A DNA stretch of 64,000 nt from Phormidesmis sp963710175 (GTDB taxonomy: Bacteria > Cyanobacteriota > Cyanobacteriia > Phormidesmidales > Phormidesmidaceae). The notes under the pieces were generated by a model. That model did no database searches, had not been told where the DNA came from, and saw only the letters and a program-made list of their open reading frames with translations. Made by a program: the position numbers and the translations under genes. The stretch is taken from assembly GCA_963710175.1 (NCBI GenBank), contig CAVPZC010000001.1:2170001-2234000 (forward strand), read 5' to 3'. This document shows, one piece after another, positions 8,944 to 17,455 of the stretch. Within the stretch, counting starts at the first letter, position 1; each line of letters opens with the position of its first letter.

Positions 8944-9804
8944 ATGTCTAACTCATTAGCGCAGGGGGCGATCGCCTTTCTCATTGACCTGGCCGAAAAG
9001 GGTGAAATCGACCCTTGGGACGTGCAGGTAATTGACGTGATTGACCGCTTTCTCAAGACGCTGAGCGAGCAGCCCATTGTCAAAAAGCCGCTGGGTCAAG
9101 GTCGCTCTTCTTATGAGTCGAGCCTGTCAGAGTCGGGGCAAGCCTTTTTGTACGCCTCGATGCTGGTGTTGCTAAAGGCCGATACGCTGGTGCGCCATGA
9201 GCTAGAGCCAGAAGACCCGTTTGCAGATGATGACTTTGACGAAGCGCCCGATGCCGATACGACCGAGCTGCCGCGCAACCTGGAGCAGCACATTCATCGC
9301 CGGGCAGTCGCGCCTCCGCCCGCTAAACGCCAGGTGACGCTCAATGAGCTGATTGCTCAGCTAGAGGCGATCGCCGTTGCTATGTCTGAACCGGCCAGGG
9401 TGCGATCGCCACAGCCCAAGCCCCACTCTAAGCGGGAGGCGGTTAGAGCGATCGCCCAGCTCGCCCATCAGGAAAACCTGAACGAAATTGCCGATGCCCT
9501 CAATGACTTCTTAGAGCAGCATTGGGATGACGTTTTTGAAGATGCCATTAACTGGATGGACTTTGAAAAGCTGCTAGAGCATTGGGCCAGCTTTCGCCCT
9601 GAGATATTGGGCGGCCCGATTACAGGCGAACTCTCCGAAGCTGACTACAGGCATGAGAAAGTCGGCGTCTTTTGGGGACTGTTGTTTCTCACCTCTCAGT
9701 CAAAGGTAGAGCTGCTGCAAGAAAATTTTTATCAGGACCTAAAAGTCCGCCAGCTCAACGAACATACTTTGGCAGAAGTGCCTGACTATATCCTGCCTGA
9801 TTAG
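8944..9804 (+). CDS. scpA: Segregation and condensation protein A
   Basis: This 286-residue kleisin-type subunit bridges the heads of the SMC ATPase in chromosome condensation. The N-terminal block LIDLAEKGEIDPWDVQVIDV is the ScpA hallmark. A middle acidic linker (about 85-105) is followed by the C-terminal winged-helix part (FWGLLFLTSQSKVELLQENF). The N-terminus ALAQ-like helix and total length fit cyanobacterial ScpA. It directly follows the LapA-like gene. scpB and smc are not in the window. Confidence 0.93.
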   Translation: MSNSLAQGAIAFLIDLAEKGEIDPWDVQVIDVIDRFLKTLSEQPIVKKPLGQGRSSYESSLSESGQAFLYASMLVLLKADTLVRHELEPEDPFADDDFDEAPDADTTELPRNLEQHIHRRAVAPPPAKRQVTLNELIAQLEAIAVAMSEPARVRSPQPKPHSKREAVRAIAQLAHQENLNEIADALNDFLEQHWDDVFEDAINWMDFEKLLEHWASFRPEILGGPITGELSEADYRHEKVGVFWGLLFLTSQSKVELLQENFYQDLKVRQLNEHTLAEVPDYILPD

Positions 9805-9849
9805 CCAAGGGGTAAGGCAGGATAGAGATATAGGCAAAGAGCACCTTCT

Positions 9850-10983
9850 TCAGGCTTTGGCAGGTAGCCTGAACATAGACGGCGAGGGCACTGCGCGACA
9901 GGTGCTGTCTACAAACTGCTTGCTGATGAAAGGCGAGGTCATCGCTGAGAGCAGTCCGCCGTAGTCGAGGCTGAAGTTCACCTCATCGCCAATCTGCAAA
10001 CGGTGATTTTGGCTGTCGAGAATGGTGTGATCGCTGCTAGATCCCAGTATCTCTAATCTATCGTCAGGCGTGAGACCAGAAGTGAGAACATCCTGCCTGC
10101 CTAAAGCTATAATCGCTCGCTGGCGCACCCCTCTGTCTCGAAACTTGGATGCTTGAAAATTGGGAACGGTGCCAAAAGCGTCCTGACAGGCGGCCCCAAA
10201 CGGCAGCGAGGGCTTTTGCTTGGACTCAATGACTTCGGCAACTAGCTGAAAGGCGCGCGTGTGCAACCCTGGAATGGGCTGGCGATTCACCGTCTCGCAG
10301 CCCAAGAGAATAGATTCGCCTATTCGCAGATTGTTGATATTGCCGGTAGCGTGATTGGACTTGGCCCATTCATAGTTGGCCGAATTTCCGCCGGAAACAA
10401 CTTCCAGGATAATATCAAACTCATTTTCAACGATCTCAACTAGTTCAGACAGCATTCGCATATTTTTACTGTCTGGCTTCACGCCGCCATAGCAGGCCAA
10501 ATTGCAGCCAATGCCGATAATCTTTATGTAGGGAAAAGAGCGCGCTTTCTGGATGAACTGGATCAGATCGCAGGGCATCACCCCTTCACGCAGGTCGCCT
10601 AGCTCCACCATAATAATCACCCGATGAACTCTGTTATGGGCTTTTGCATAGTACGAGAGCATCTGGAGCGTCTCAATTTCTGTATTCAGGCTGATGTCCG
10701 CACTTTCAACGACCAATTCAGCCTGGCTTAGCGCCGTTCGCAAAAGAACCAGCCGAGCCGATATCCCAGCCTTTTTCATTCTCTGAATGTTTTCGATACG
10801 GGAGTCGGCGATAAATCGGACGCCACCTCGGATCATGGCTTCTGCAACAGCGGGTTCTCCTAGCACCGCTTTAGAAACGCCCATGAGAGAGATACCTTTT
10901 TGCCTGTAGAGGTTGCACAGCAGTCGCGCATTCTCTTGAATTTGAGATAGAGAGATTTCTATTCTCGGTAAAAACGACTTCAT
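9850..10983 (-). CDS. PLP-dependent alanine-racemase-like enzyme (amino-acid racemase, YhfX-like)
   Basis: This is a fold-type III PLP enzyme of about 377 residues. The N-terminal strand RIEISLSQIQENARLL and the lysine block MGVSKAVLG (Schiff-base Lys) are characteristic. A GIGCNLACYGG block and a C-terminal beta domain (LGRQDVLTSGL...LGSSSDHTILD) follow. I start at ATG 10983 because the longer frame (to 11115) only overlaps the neighbour's 3' end and encodes no family sequence. The DUF1611 gene lies immediately upstream (36-base gap) and is probably cotranscribed. The chain is shorter than typical Alr and more like the broad-specificity or ornithine/YhfX-type racemases. The substrate is unknown. 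Confidence 0.82.
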   Translation of the reverse strand: MKSFLPRIEISLSQIQENARLLCNLYRQKGISLMGVSKAVLGEPAVAEAMIRGGVRFIADSRIENIQRMKKAGISARLVLLRTALSQAELVVESADISLNTEIETLQMLSYYAKAHNRVHRVIIMVELGDLREGVMPCDLIQFIQKARSFPYIKIIGIGCNLACYGGVKPDSKNMRMLSELVEIVENEFDIILEVVSGGNSANYEWAKSNHATGNINNLRIGESILLGCETVNRQPIPGLHTRAFQLVAEVIESKQKPSLPFGAACQDAFGTVPNFQASKFRDRGVRQRAIIALGRQDVLTSGLTPDDRLEILGSSSDHTILDSQNHRLQIGDEVNFSLDYGGLLSAMTSPFISKQFVDSTCRAVPSPSMFRLPAKA

Positions 10984-11018
10984 TATTTTTTCAGACAGGT
11001 GTGTCTGATAGGTGACCC

Positions 11019-12131
11019 CTATTGAGAGACTGACCTTGGCCCAGGCGCTGTGCTGCTCAATTTTTGGGTCAGGATTGGAAAACGGTCGGCTAGCGCTTGA
11101 ACCAGCTTTTGACATCCATAGCTCAGCACATCTGTGGTGGGGAGCTGAAGCTGCTGCTCATAGCGCTCGATGGCGGTGAGGACTTCACTACTCTGCATGT
11201 CTTCATGACTAAGGGCGATCGCAATCACACTAGCAGAGGAAATAGCCTCAATCAGCTGGATCTCATGCTCTACGGTGGGCATCGCTAGCTGGGGGAAATC
11301 GCAGCGAAATTTTCTGGCAGGGGGATGCTGCAAAATCACACCATCGGGCATACTTCCCTTTAAAATACCTAGAGAACTCATAAAGGCAGGATGGCTGACT
11401 GCGCTCTGCCCTTCCACTAAAATAATATCGGGGCTTTCGTTTTCAAACGCTTGAACAACAGCGTGTTCAATTTCGCCAATAACAAACTGAGAAACGAGCG
11501 CGTCGATGGAAACCCCGTACCGGGCTCCCTGCATCAGGCTAGTTTGTCCGGTTGCGACCATCACTGATTTCACGCCGAGGTGATTTAGCGTTTGGTTGAG
11601 TTCTATGGCGGTGGTCATTTTGCCGCAAGCGCAGTCTGTGCCTAGCAGTGCAATGACAGGAACATTGACTTTGGCTATCTGCCCTGTGAAGACATGCAAA
11701 TCCTCTAGCTTTGGGGGCTTCCTAACGTCTCTGATCTGAACATTGCTCTGAATAGCCGCCTGAGCGAATTCAGGGTCTTCAGAAAAGAACTGATGGAGAC
11801 CGTTGACAATATCCATCCCCTTTTTCATGGCTTCTAAAATCAGCAGCCTTTCTTCAGGTAGGATGTAGGCCTCCAAGGGCGCTTTGCCGTAGATGTAGTA
11901 GTCCGGCACCTCGCAGTGGCGTAGGGCGTCGCTTAGATCGGCAAAGATTGGAATATTGTACGATTGTTCTCCCAGCGCTTCGCCAGCGTCCTGGCCTGCG
12001 AGCGAGCTATCGATGATGCCAACAACTGTATACAATTCAGAGTGGCGAACCAACCCATTGGAGGTTTTCCCGTCTACCAAGCCAAACTGTTTTTCGCAGT
12101 AAACTAGAGCTGTTTTCTTCGCGATCGCCAT
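11019..12131 (-). CDS. DUF1611 P-loop protein (DgcN-like)
   Basis: This 370-residue member of the DUF1611 family has an N-terminal Rossmann-like part (VVGIIDSSLAGQDAGE) and a C-terminal P-loop domain with LLGTDCACGKMTTAIEL. A conserved block LVEGQSAVSHPAF precedes the switch region. Family members named DgcN act in marine bacterial D-glutamate use, as an N-acyltransferase-type step with the partner DgcA. Here the partner is instead an alanine-racemase-like enzyme 36 bases downstream. This suggests handling of a D- or non-protein amino acid, possibly with N-acylation. Family assignment is strong; the reaction is inference. ATG start at 12131. Confidence 0.8.
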   Translation of the reverse strand: MAIAKKTALVYCEKQFGLVDGKTSNGLVRHSELYTVVGIIDSSLAGQDAGEALGEQSYNIPIFADLSDALRHCEVPDYYIYGKAPLEAYILPEERLLILEAMKKGMDIVNGLHQFFSEDPEFAQAAIQSNVQIRDVRKPPKLEDLHVFTGQIAKVNVPVIALLGTDCACGKMTTAIELNQTLNHLGVKSVMVATGQTSLMQGARYGVSIDALVSQFVIGEIEHAVVQAFENESPDIILVEGQSAVSHPAFMSSLGILKGSMPDGVILQHPPARKFRCDFPQLAMPTVEHEIQLIEAISSASVIAIALSHEDMQSSEVLTAIERYEQQLQLPTTDVLSYGCQKLVQALADRFPILTQKLSSTAPGPRSVSQ

Positions 12132-12568
12132 TCATCTCCCCTTGCACCTCTGTATACGTTGGATATTCCAGTCAAATTCTTCCATGCCTCATATCCATAC
12201 CTCACATAGGCACAGTGCCGCCAAAAAATGAAAACACAATGCGCTTGAATGTGCGCTTGAATATGACCGCAGCAACGGGAAAGCTGGCTGTCAGGCGTAG
12301 CTCTACTGCGCCCGTTATCAATTTTTTAGAACATCATAAGTATGCTGGATTTGTAGCGAAAATCTCAGACCTTAATTGAGTCTTAGCTAGCACTTATGTG
12401 GATTGATGGTAGCATACATTACCGTTTTATACGGGGTGGCTCTAGTCAGAGCCAAGGGCAAACGCATGATGCGGGGTAGCGTTTATGGGTAGTTAGTTCC
12501 TCTGAATTTCTATGCCTTTTAACGTATGGAAACTTTTAGCATACGGAAATTTTTATGCAGAGCTGGGC
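12132..12568. other. Intergenic stretch, AT-rich
   Basis: No gene is supported. A perfect small hairpin (GGCTCT at 12438-12443, AGAGCC at 12448-12453) lacks a T-tract, and a near-tandem GCGCTTGAAT repeat lies close to 12240. The DUF1611 promoter should lie at the right-hand side of this gene's start, and the 3' untranslated region of the higBA transcript at the other end. Confidence 0.4.
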
Positions 12569-12994
12569 TTACAAAAAGAGCTTGTAAGACACGTTAAAAA
12601 GCTCGCCTAAGCTACGCGCTTGTGCTTTGCTAATCTCTCGTTTTCCATTAACAATTTCTGAGACTACTCCGCTAGAGCCGATGGCACCTACAAGGTTGGT
12701 CTGTTTCAATTCCTGAGCCTCCATCAGATGGAGCAAAATATCACGCGGATCGAGTTCGGGAAGGCTGACGTTCTGGCTTTCGTATTCCTGAACAATCACT
12801 AAAAGAAGTTCGATTAAAAGGCTTTCCTGTTCTGATAGGCTCTCACTCTCTTCCTTTCCCAAGAGTTCCTCTAGCAACGTTAAAAATTTCTCATAGTCGT
12901 ATTTAGTTTCTATTTTTCGAGGTTGAACTAACTGTAAGAGCTTCCCGTAATTTTCATCAACGATGGTTTTGTCAGAAGCCATAGAATTACGCAT
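12569..12994 (-). CDS. higA: HigA-like antitoxin with C-terminal helix-turn-helix
   Basis: This 141-residue protein has an acidic N-terminal part (toxin-neutralising) and a C-terminal HTH (LKQTNLVGAIGSSGVVSEIVNGKREISKAQA). That matches HigA-family antitoxins encoded after their toxin. I start at ATG 12994 because AAGGAGG lies 5 bases upstream; an adjacent GTG at 12997 is less likely. It follows the HigB gene by 47 bases, the reversed toxin-first order typical of higBA. It should bind the operator at 13392-13412 and repress the locus. Confidence 0.85.
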   Translation of the reverse strand: MRNSMASDKTIVDENYGKLLQLVQPRKIETKYDYEKFLTLLEELLGKEESESLSEQESLLIELLLVIVQEYESQNVSLPELDPRDILLHLMEAQELKQTNLVGAIGSSGVVSEIVNGKREISKAQARSLGELFNVSYKLFL

Positions 12995-13041
12995 CACGTC
13001 CTCCTTCTCTTGAAAAGATTGCCTTTTGAAGGTCTGACATC

Positions 13042-13344
13042 TTAGCGACAGTATTTAGCTTTCCAGTGCCCTTTCTCATATTCTGAGTGCGATAGTATGG
13101 TCTTGTAGTAAACGACCTGCCTTCCAAAGTTAATACCAACGATTAGCCTATGGCTTTTGATGTCGAAAACACAAAGCCCACTAACTGGGCTGGCTGTGGC
13201 ATATGTATTTCGTACATCCACAAAGTTTCGCCATATCGTCTCTTTATTCTCTATGACAGCTAACCACGCCAAGGCAGATTTTTTGACTTCGTTAGGTACA
13301 CCATCCAAGTCTTGCACGAGATTGACTTTCTTGATAAAGCGCAT
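13042..13344 (-). CDS. higB: HigB-like mRNA interferase toxin
   Basis: This 100-residue RelE-superfamily toxin is of the HigB_toxin (PF09907-like) type. Diagnostic features are WRNFVDVRNTYATASPV and a C-terminal VGINFGRQVVYYKTILSHSEY, ending with KGHWKAKYCR, where the basic and aromatic residues form the RNA-cleaving face. It would cut mRNA on ribosomes when HigA is degraded. It is the first gene of the operon, with an ATG start about 37 bases after the predicted transcription start. It looks intact. Confidence 0.87.
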   Translation of the reverse strand: MRFIKKVNLVQDLDGVPNEVKKSALAWLAVIENKETIWRNFVDVRNTYATASPVSGLCVFDIKSHRLIVGINFGRQVVYYKTILSHSEYEKGHWKAKYCR

Positions 13345-13388
13345 GAAATATCCATATTAATTCTTATATTTAAGTTGAGTCTCATTTA

Positions 13389-13417
13389 ATAATACTCTCA
13401 TTTTGAGAGTATGTCAA
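13389..13417 (-). promoter_or_regulatory. higBA promoter with operator palindrome in the spacer
   Basis: On the minus strand a TTGACA -35 (13412-13417) and a TATTAT -10 (13389-13394) are separated by exactly 17 bases. That spacer lies inside a perfect inverted repeat ATACTCTCA-3 nt-TGAGAGTAT (13392-13412). A repressor bound there would block RNA polymerase directly. HigA is the natural candidate. Confidence 0.82.
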
Positions 13418-13441
13418 GCATTAGCGACGTAAAAGGCGAAG

Positions 13442-13921
13442 ATGGCCACAGCACACCTCATCCATGGCTTTGTAGGCAGCGGCAAGACGACGTATGCTGT
13501 TCAGCTTGAGCACGAGCTACCAGCGCTCCGTTTTTCTATTGATGAATGGATAATTTCGCTTTATGGACGAAACCCACCTGTAGAGGAGTTTGAAGATTAT
13601 TACAGTAGAGCTTCTAGATTGATTTGGGAGGTAGCTGCTCGCGTTTTAGCGCTAGGCCATGACGTGATTATGGATTTTGGGTTTTGGAGCCGGGCTAGTC
13701 GCGATCAGGCGCGTCAGCGAGTAGGCGACGTAGGCGCTGAAACGGTGCTTTACTGCGTGATTTGCGCAGATGATGTCATGAGATCGCGTGTCCTCGCCCG
13801 AACGGCAGAGATGCCTGAAGGTGCACTCTATATTGATGAGCGCGCGATCGCTTCCTTCCGCACACAGTTCGAGCCGCTAGAAGCTGACGAAACCTTCCAG
13901 CTAGTCCGAACAGACTCTTAG
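13442..13921 (+). CDS. Small P-loop kinase-like ATPase (AAA_33 / zeta-like)
   Basis: This 159-residue P-loop protein has Walker A GFVGSGKTT at residues 9-17 and a SIDEWI segment in the acceptor position. A GHDVIMDFGFWSR strand (Walker B-like) and a lid region rich in Arg (MRSRVLARTAEMPEG) follow. The fold resembles small-molecule or polynucleotide kinases and zeta toxins. It is divergent from higBA with about 97 bases between. No partner gene is obvious, so I do not call it a toxin. ATG start. Confidence 0.78.
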   Translation: MATAHLIHGFVGSGKTTYAVQLEHELPALRFSIDEWIISLYGRNPPVEEFEDYYSRASRLIWEVAARVLALGHDVIMDFGFWSRASRDQARQRVGDVGAETVLYCVICADDVMRSRVLARTAEMPEGALYIDERAIASFRTQFEPLEADETFQLVRTDS

Positions 13922-13959
13922 CAACTTCTCGGTATTCCAGCAGGATTGCAGATGTGATC

Positions 13960-16005
13960 TCAAGCCACCGGCGCTTCCTGCTCCACCGGTTCTTGCACAG
14001 CAACCGCTTCCCTAAAGCGGATCATTTCCTGACGCGGGTCGGCGGCGCTGAGTTGCACCCTCATCCGCTCGCCTGGCGTGACTGCCCGGTCGAAGCGCAT
14101 GACCATCTCTAAGCCCAGATCTTCAAAGATAATTAGCCCTAGTCCTTCGTACTCTCGCAGCCAGGCGGCCATGATCACTTCCCAGGTTTGGCCCGGATTC
14201 TGTTCGTCTTGCCGCCTGAGATATTCAATCGCCCAGTATTTTTTGGTTTGCCGTTCTACCAGTGTCGCCTCGTAAGCGGCATTCGCCACGCTTGAGATAA
14301 TTTCAGACATTGCGGACGGTTCAAAAGGTAAGGGATCGCCCTGTAGATGAGCTTTAATCTGAAAATGGCCCATCAGGTCGGTGTAGCGGCGAATGGGTGA
14401 GGTGATCTGGCTGTAGCTGTCGAGCCCTAAGGTGGCATGGCGAGACGGGGCGAGGCCCATTTCACTGCGAGTCATACAGCGGCGAATGGCTGAGTCGCGC
14501 ACCCAGCCAGCCGAAAGCTGCATAAGGTCTTCTTCAGGGGGGAGTTCGGGCTGGGGCTGGCCCCGGTAAGTCAAAGGAATGTCGTGGGCCTGACCGTAGC
14601 GAGCCGCGACTTCGCCAGTGAGGATCATCATCTCGGCGACCATGCTGCGAGAGATCGAGGATTCAAACATGTCGATGTCAATGCTGTCGCCGCTGACCTT
14701 GATGGAGGCTTCGGGGAGCTGAATATTGATGGCTCCCTGAGCTTTTCGCCAGGTCAAACGCTGGTCGGCTTGAGCTGCGATCGCCAACAGCTCCGCCTCT
14801 GCCTCAATGCCTAGCTCCAGCATTTCATTCACATCTTCATAAGTCAGTCGGTAGGTGGGCTTTACCCAGCTCGGCTGAATGCTGTAGTCTTCGATGCCGC
14901 CATCTGCCGCTAAAATCACCCCAAAGCTCAGCGCGCAGCAGGTCTCTCCCTGCACCAGGCTCATTGGCCCAGCTGCTAACTCAAAGGGAAACATCGGAAT
15001 GGTGCCAGTTGGCAAATACACCGTCGTGCAGCGCCGGCGAGCTTCGCTATCCAGCAGGTCGCCGGGGGAGAGCCAGCGTGTGGGGTCGGCGATGTGAATC
15101 CATAGCCGCTGTCGCCCGTCGGGGAGCGTCTCGCAGCCCAGGCCGTCGTCAATTTCCCGAGTGCTCTCATCGTCGATGGTGTACACCTTTAGATGAGTGA
15201 GGTCAATGCGGGCAGATTCGGCAGTATCTGGCGACGGATTGCTCAATACTCGCTCGACGGCAGTATCAATTTCTTCGGGGAACTGGGTAGGAATCTGGCG
15301 GCGGCGCAGGGCCAGGTTTTCGTGTTGGGTCCAGATGCCCAGATTCACCAGAAGCTGAAAGGTCGCTTCGGGTGATTTTTCTTGCTTTAGGGCGGTGAGC
15401 GTTTCTTGGGCGGCTGCTTTTTGGCTGGATTCGTCGCCGAGTAGAGCGTAGCGCTCTAGCACCTCCAGTCGGGGGCGATCGCTCTTATCCCACTCCAAGT
15501 CCTGACCGGCCAAAACCGCCTGAACGCGCGCCAAAAAGCCCTCCCACTCGGCCTGCCGCTCAGCTTCGCGAGACATCTTTAGCTGGAGTTCTTCAATTTG
15601 AGCAGCGGGACGGGGTTCGTAGCGATCGCCCTTCTGCTTAAAGTAAAGCTTGTCTTCGCTCAGCAGCCGATGGGCTGCGTAGCACAGCGGCGGACTCTGG
15701 TCAGAAAACAGTAGCTGGGCCAGGGACTCAGGCGTTGCGGCTTCTTCTAGCTCAGTCAGTAGTTCCCAGGCAATTTCCAGGCTGTCAGGATCGATGTAGC
15801 CTTCGGCCTCGGCGACAAATCCGTCAATTTCACCGGGTTCGTAGGTAGCCCCGCTGACTTCGTAGATGACCTGACGCGGGTGAATTGTGTGAGACTGACC
15901 GCGCTGATCGACCAGTACCCAGTTTTTCTTGCCCTCCGGGCGATCAGCGACTGCTAGCTGAGGGTCGCCGCGCAGCTTAAATTCAACCAGCCTTCCCTTT
16001 TCCAC
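13960..16005 (-). CDS. rnb: Ribonuclease II/R family exoribonuclease (RNB domain)
   Basis: This 681-residue 3'-5' exoribonuclease of the short cyanobacterial VacB/RNase II type starts with a small beta domain (GRLVEFKLRGDPQLAV). The RNB catalytic core holds TIDDESTREIDDGL, whose Asp cluster binds Mg2+, then RRCTTVYLPTGTIPMFP and SPIRRYTDLMGH. A degenerate S1-like end follows. It degrades RNA processively in the cytoplasm. It lies downstream of rpmG and rpsR on the same strand, a cyanobacterial arrangement, although a repeat-bearing gap of 277 bases separates it from rpsR. Confidence 0.93.
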   Translation of the reverse strand: MEKGRLVEFKLRGDPQLAVADRPEGKKNWVLVDQRGQSHTIHPRQVIYEVSGATYEPGEIDGFVAEAEGYIDPDSLEIAWELLTELEEAATPESLAQLLFSDQSPPLCYAAHRLLSEDKLYFKQKGDRYEPRPAAQIEELQLKMSREAERQAEWEGFLARVQAVLAGQDLEWDKSDRPRLEVLERYALLGDESSQKAAAQETLTALKQEKSPEATFQLLVNLGIWTQHENLALRRRQIPTQFPEEIDTAVERVLSNPSPDTAESARIDLTHLKVYTIDDESTREIDDGLGCETLPDGRQRLWIHIADPTRWLSPGDLLDSEARRRCTTVYLPTGTIPMFPFELAAGPMSLVQGETCCALSFGVILAADGGIEDYSIQPSWVKPTYRLTYEDVNEMLELGIEAEAELLAIAAQADQRLTWRKAQGAINIQLPEASIKVSGDSIDIDMFESSISRSMVAEMMILTGEVAARYGQAHDIPLTYRGQPQPELPPEEDLMQLSAGWVRDSAIRRCMTRSEMGLAPSRHATLGLDSYSQITSPIRRYTDLMGHFQIKAHLQGDPLPFEPSAMSEIISSVANAAYEATLVERQTKKYWAIEYLRRQDEQNPGQTWEVIMAAWLREYEGLGLIIFEDLGLEMVMRFDRAVTPGERMRVQLSAADPRQEMIRFREAVAVQEPVEQEAPVA

Positions 16006-16176
16006 TTGTCGCTTTGTCCTGGTTTCTTTGTCTTAGTTTTTAGGTGCGGCAAACCAGCGCCTTTCAAAGAAAAACGCTGATTACAAAAAACATCTGCATC
16101 CTCTACAAAAGTAGCAGGATCTGGCCGAGTGCCGATAGCGGATACTTTACAGAAGTAGATGCTTTGACAAACGGGC

Positions 16177-16263
16177 TTCGACTGCGCTCAGCCCTCGGGC
16201 GAGTGTTCGACTGCGCTCAGCCCTCGGGCGAGTGTTCGACTGCGCTCAGCAGTCGGGCGAGTG
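16177..16263. repeat. Three tandem copies of a 29-bp hairpin-forming repeat
   Basis: The unit begins TTCGACTGCGCTCAGC and ends CGGGCGAGTG. Copies lie at 16177-16205, 16206-16234 and 16235-16263. The first two are identical; the third differs only at two bases in its middle. That change gives copy 3 a perfect 7-bp stem (CGACTGC / GCAGTCG, 5-nt loop, 16237-16255). Copies 1 and 2 can instead pair GCCC with GGGC. The array sits between rpsR and rnb and could act as a terminator or RNA-processing site for the ribosomal-protein transcript. Confidence 0.85.
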
Positions 16264-16282
16264 GGGCCTTTTGGTGGGTTCT

Positions 16283-16498
16283 TTAGCCGTCTTCGTTTAC
16301 GTAAGGTAGCAGCGCCACAATCCGAGCTCGCTTGATGGCTTTGGTCAGGTCGCGCTGTTGCTTAGCTGTTAGGCCAGAAATACGACGAGGCAAAATTTTA
16401 CCGCGCTCAGTCACGTACTTGCGCAGCAGGTCTACGTCTTTGTAGTCAATCTTTTCGTCTGGTTGAATGGGTGAAACCCGACGACGGAAGTAAGCCAT
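16283..16498 (-). CDS. rpsR: 30S ribosomal protein S18
   Basis: This 71-residue S18 carries the family core IDYKDVDLLRKYVTERGKI and the basic C-terminal QRDLTKAIKRARIVALLPY. It binds S6 and 16S rRNA in the platform of the small subunit. ATG start at 16498, 62 bases after rpmG on the same strand, the standard rpmG-rpsR pair of cyanobacteria and chloroplasts. Confidence 0.97.
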   Translation of the reverse strand: MAYFRRRVSPIQPDEKIDYKDVDLLRKYVTERGKILPRRISGLTAKQQRDLTKAIKRARIVALLPYVNEDG

Positions 16499-16560
16499 AA
16501 TCCTCGATTCTCTCTAAGTATTCTTTGGAGGTGTTCTTTGGGTGTTTTACTTAATTGTTC

Positions 16561-16749
16561 TTACTTAATTTCTTTGTGCACGGTGTGCTTATTGCAGTGC
16601 GTGCAAAACTTTTTCAGCTCTAGGCGAGCCGTCGTATTGCGACGATTTTTCTCGGTGGTGTAGCGAGAAACCCCGTTAGAGCGCTTATCGGGATTGCTTC
16701 GGCACTCGGTGCACTCAAGCGTAATTACTAAACGGACGCCTTTAGCCAT
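16561..16749 (-). CDS. rpmG: 50S ribosomal protein L33
   Basis: This 62-residue L33 of the zinc-ribbon form has CTEC near residue 13 and CTHC near residue 51 as the two metal-binding CxxC pairs. KGVRLVITLECTEC at the start and the basic middle are typical. ATG at 16749. It is the first gene of the rpmG-rpsR pair. Confidence 0.97.
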   Translation of the reverse strand: MAKGVRLVITLECTECRSNPDKRSNGVSRYTTEKNRRNTTARLELKKFCTHCNKHTVHKEIK

Positions 16750-16813
16750 GATTTCTCAAATTTTGTCAACGCAGCTTCCAATTATGACATAAGAAGCGCA
16801 GGTTTTGGGGGCG

Positions 16814-17389
16814 TTACGGCCACGGATCTAACTTTTGCTCAACGCCAAAGCCCACCAGCGCCAGATCCTCTAAGGGCTTGCCTTCGGGAGGGCGCATATA
16901 GTTGAAAATGCGGCGAATGCGCATTCGGGGGTTGATCAGCATGATCGAGTCTACAGAGACGATTTGAGTGTAGCGGGTGGTCATTAGCAGTTCGCGCTGG
17001 CGGCTGTCAAAGCGAAATTGCGAAATGATTGGCCGGTCTTCTTCGTAGGCCCGATCTCTGAGGTAGTCACCTTCTAGCAAGTAGTCGTGCTCGGCGGGCT
17101 GATCGCTGGGCACAAAGGCCAGGTTGACTGACTGGTCAACGACTTCGCCTTTTTCAGAGACGGTGTGAAAGACCAGATGAAAGCCAGGACAGCTCTCTAT
17201 TTCGCTCCCGCTGGCGTAGCTGTTGTCGGCGAATACTTTGGCCTTTTGCGCACTGGTGAGGGGGGAAACGCCGAAGTTGGTATGCGATCGCTCCACCGAA
17301 GACCGACTCATGTAGTGGTAAGTGCGTTCAGAATCCCAGCTGCCTACGCAGCTATCAAAGAAACTGTAAAAAATATCAAGGTTTGACAT
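16814..17389 (-). CDS. cpcS: Phycobiliprotein lyase, CpcS/CpeS family
   Basis: This 191-residue lipocalin-like lyase attaches phycocyanobilin or phycoerythrobilin to Cys-82-type sites of phycobiliproteins. Family features are the N-terminal FFDSCVGSWDSERTYHYMS, the strand SVERSHTNFGV, and the C-terminal RMRIRRIFNYMRPPEGKPLEDLALVGFGVEQKL. It lies 66 bases downstream of the CpeY-type gene on the same strand and is probably cotranscribed. That pairing favours a role in phycoerythrin maturation (CpeS/CpeU), but I cannot separate CpcS, CpcU and CpeS from sequence alone. Confidence 0.88.
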   Translation of the reverse strand: MSNLDIFYSFFDSCVGSWDSERTYHYMSRSSVERSHTNFGVSPLTSAQKAKVFADNSYASGSEIESCPGFHLVFHTVSEKGEVVDQSVNLAFVPSDQPAEHDYLLEGDYLRDRAYEEDRPIISQFRFDSRQRELLMTTRYTQIVSVDSIMLINPRMRIRRIFNYMRPPEGKPLEDLALVGFGVEQKLDPWP

Positions 17390-17455
17390 AGCGTTCGGAC
17401 TGTCCTAAATCAAAAAAGCGTTTTTACAACCTGTCGTAGCGGTGATGTGAATAGC

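Noticed and set aside
10984..11115. Longer start for the racemase-like gene
   Set aside because: It only overlaps the DUF1611 3' end; family similarity begins at ATG 10983.
16168..16263. Possible CRISPR array from the three tandem units
   Set aside because: Units abut without spacers, so it is a plain tandem repeat.
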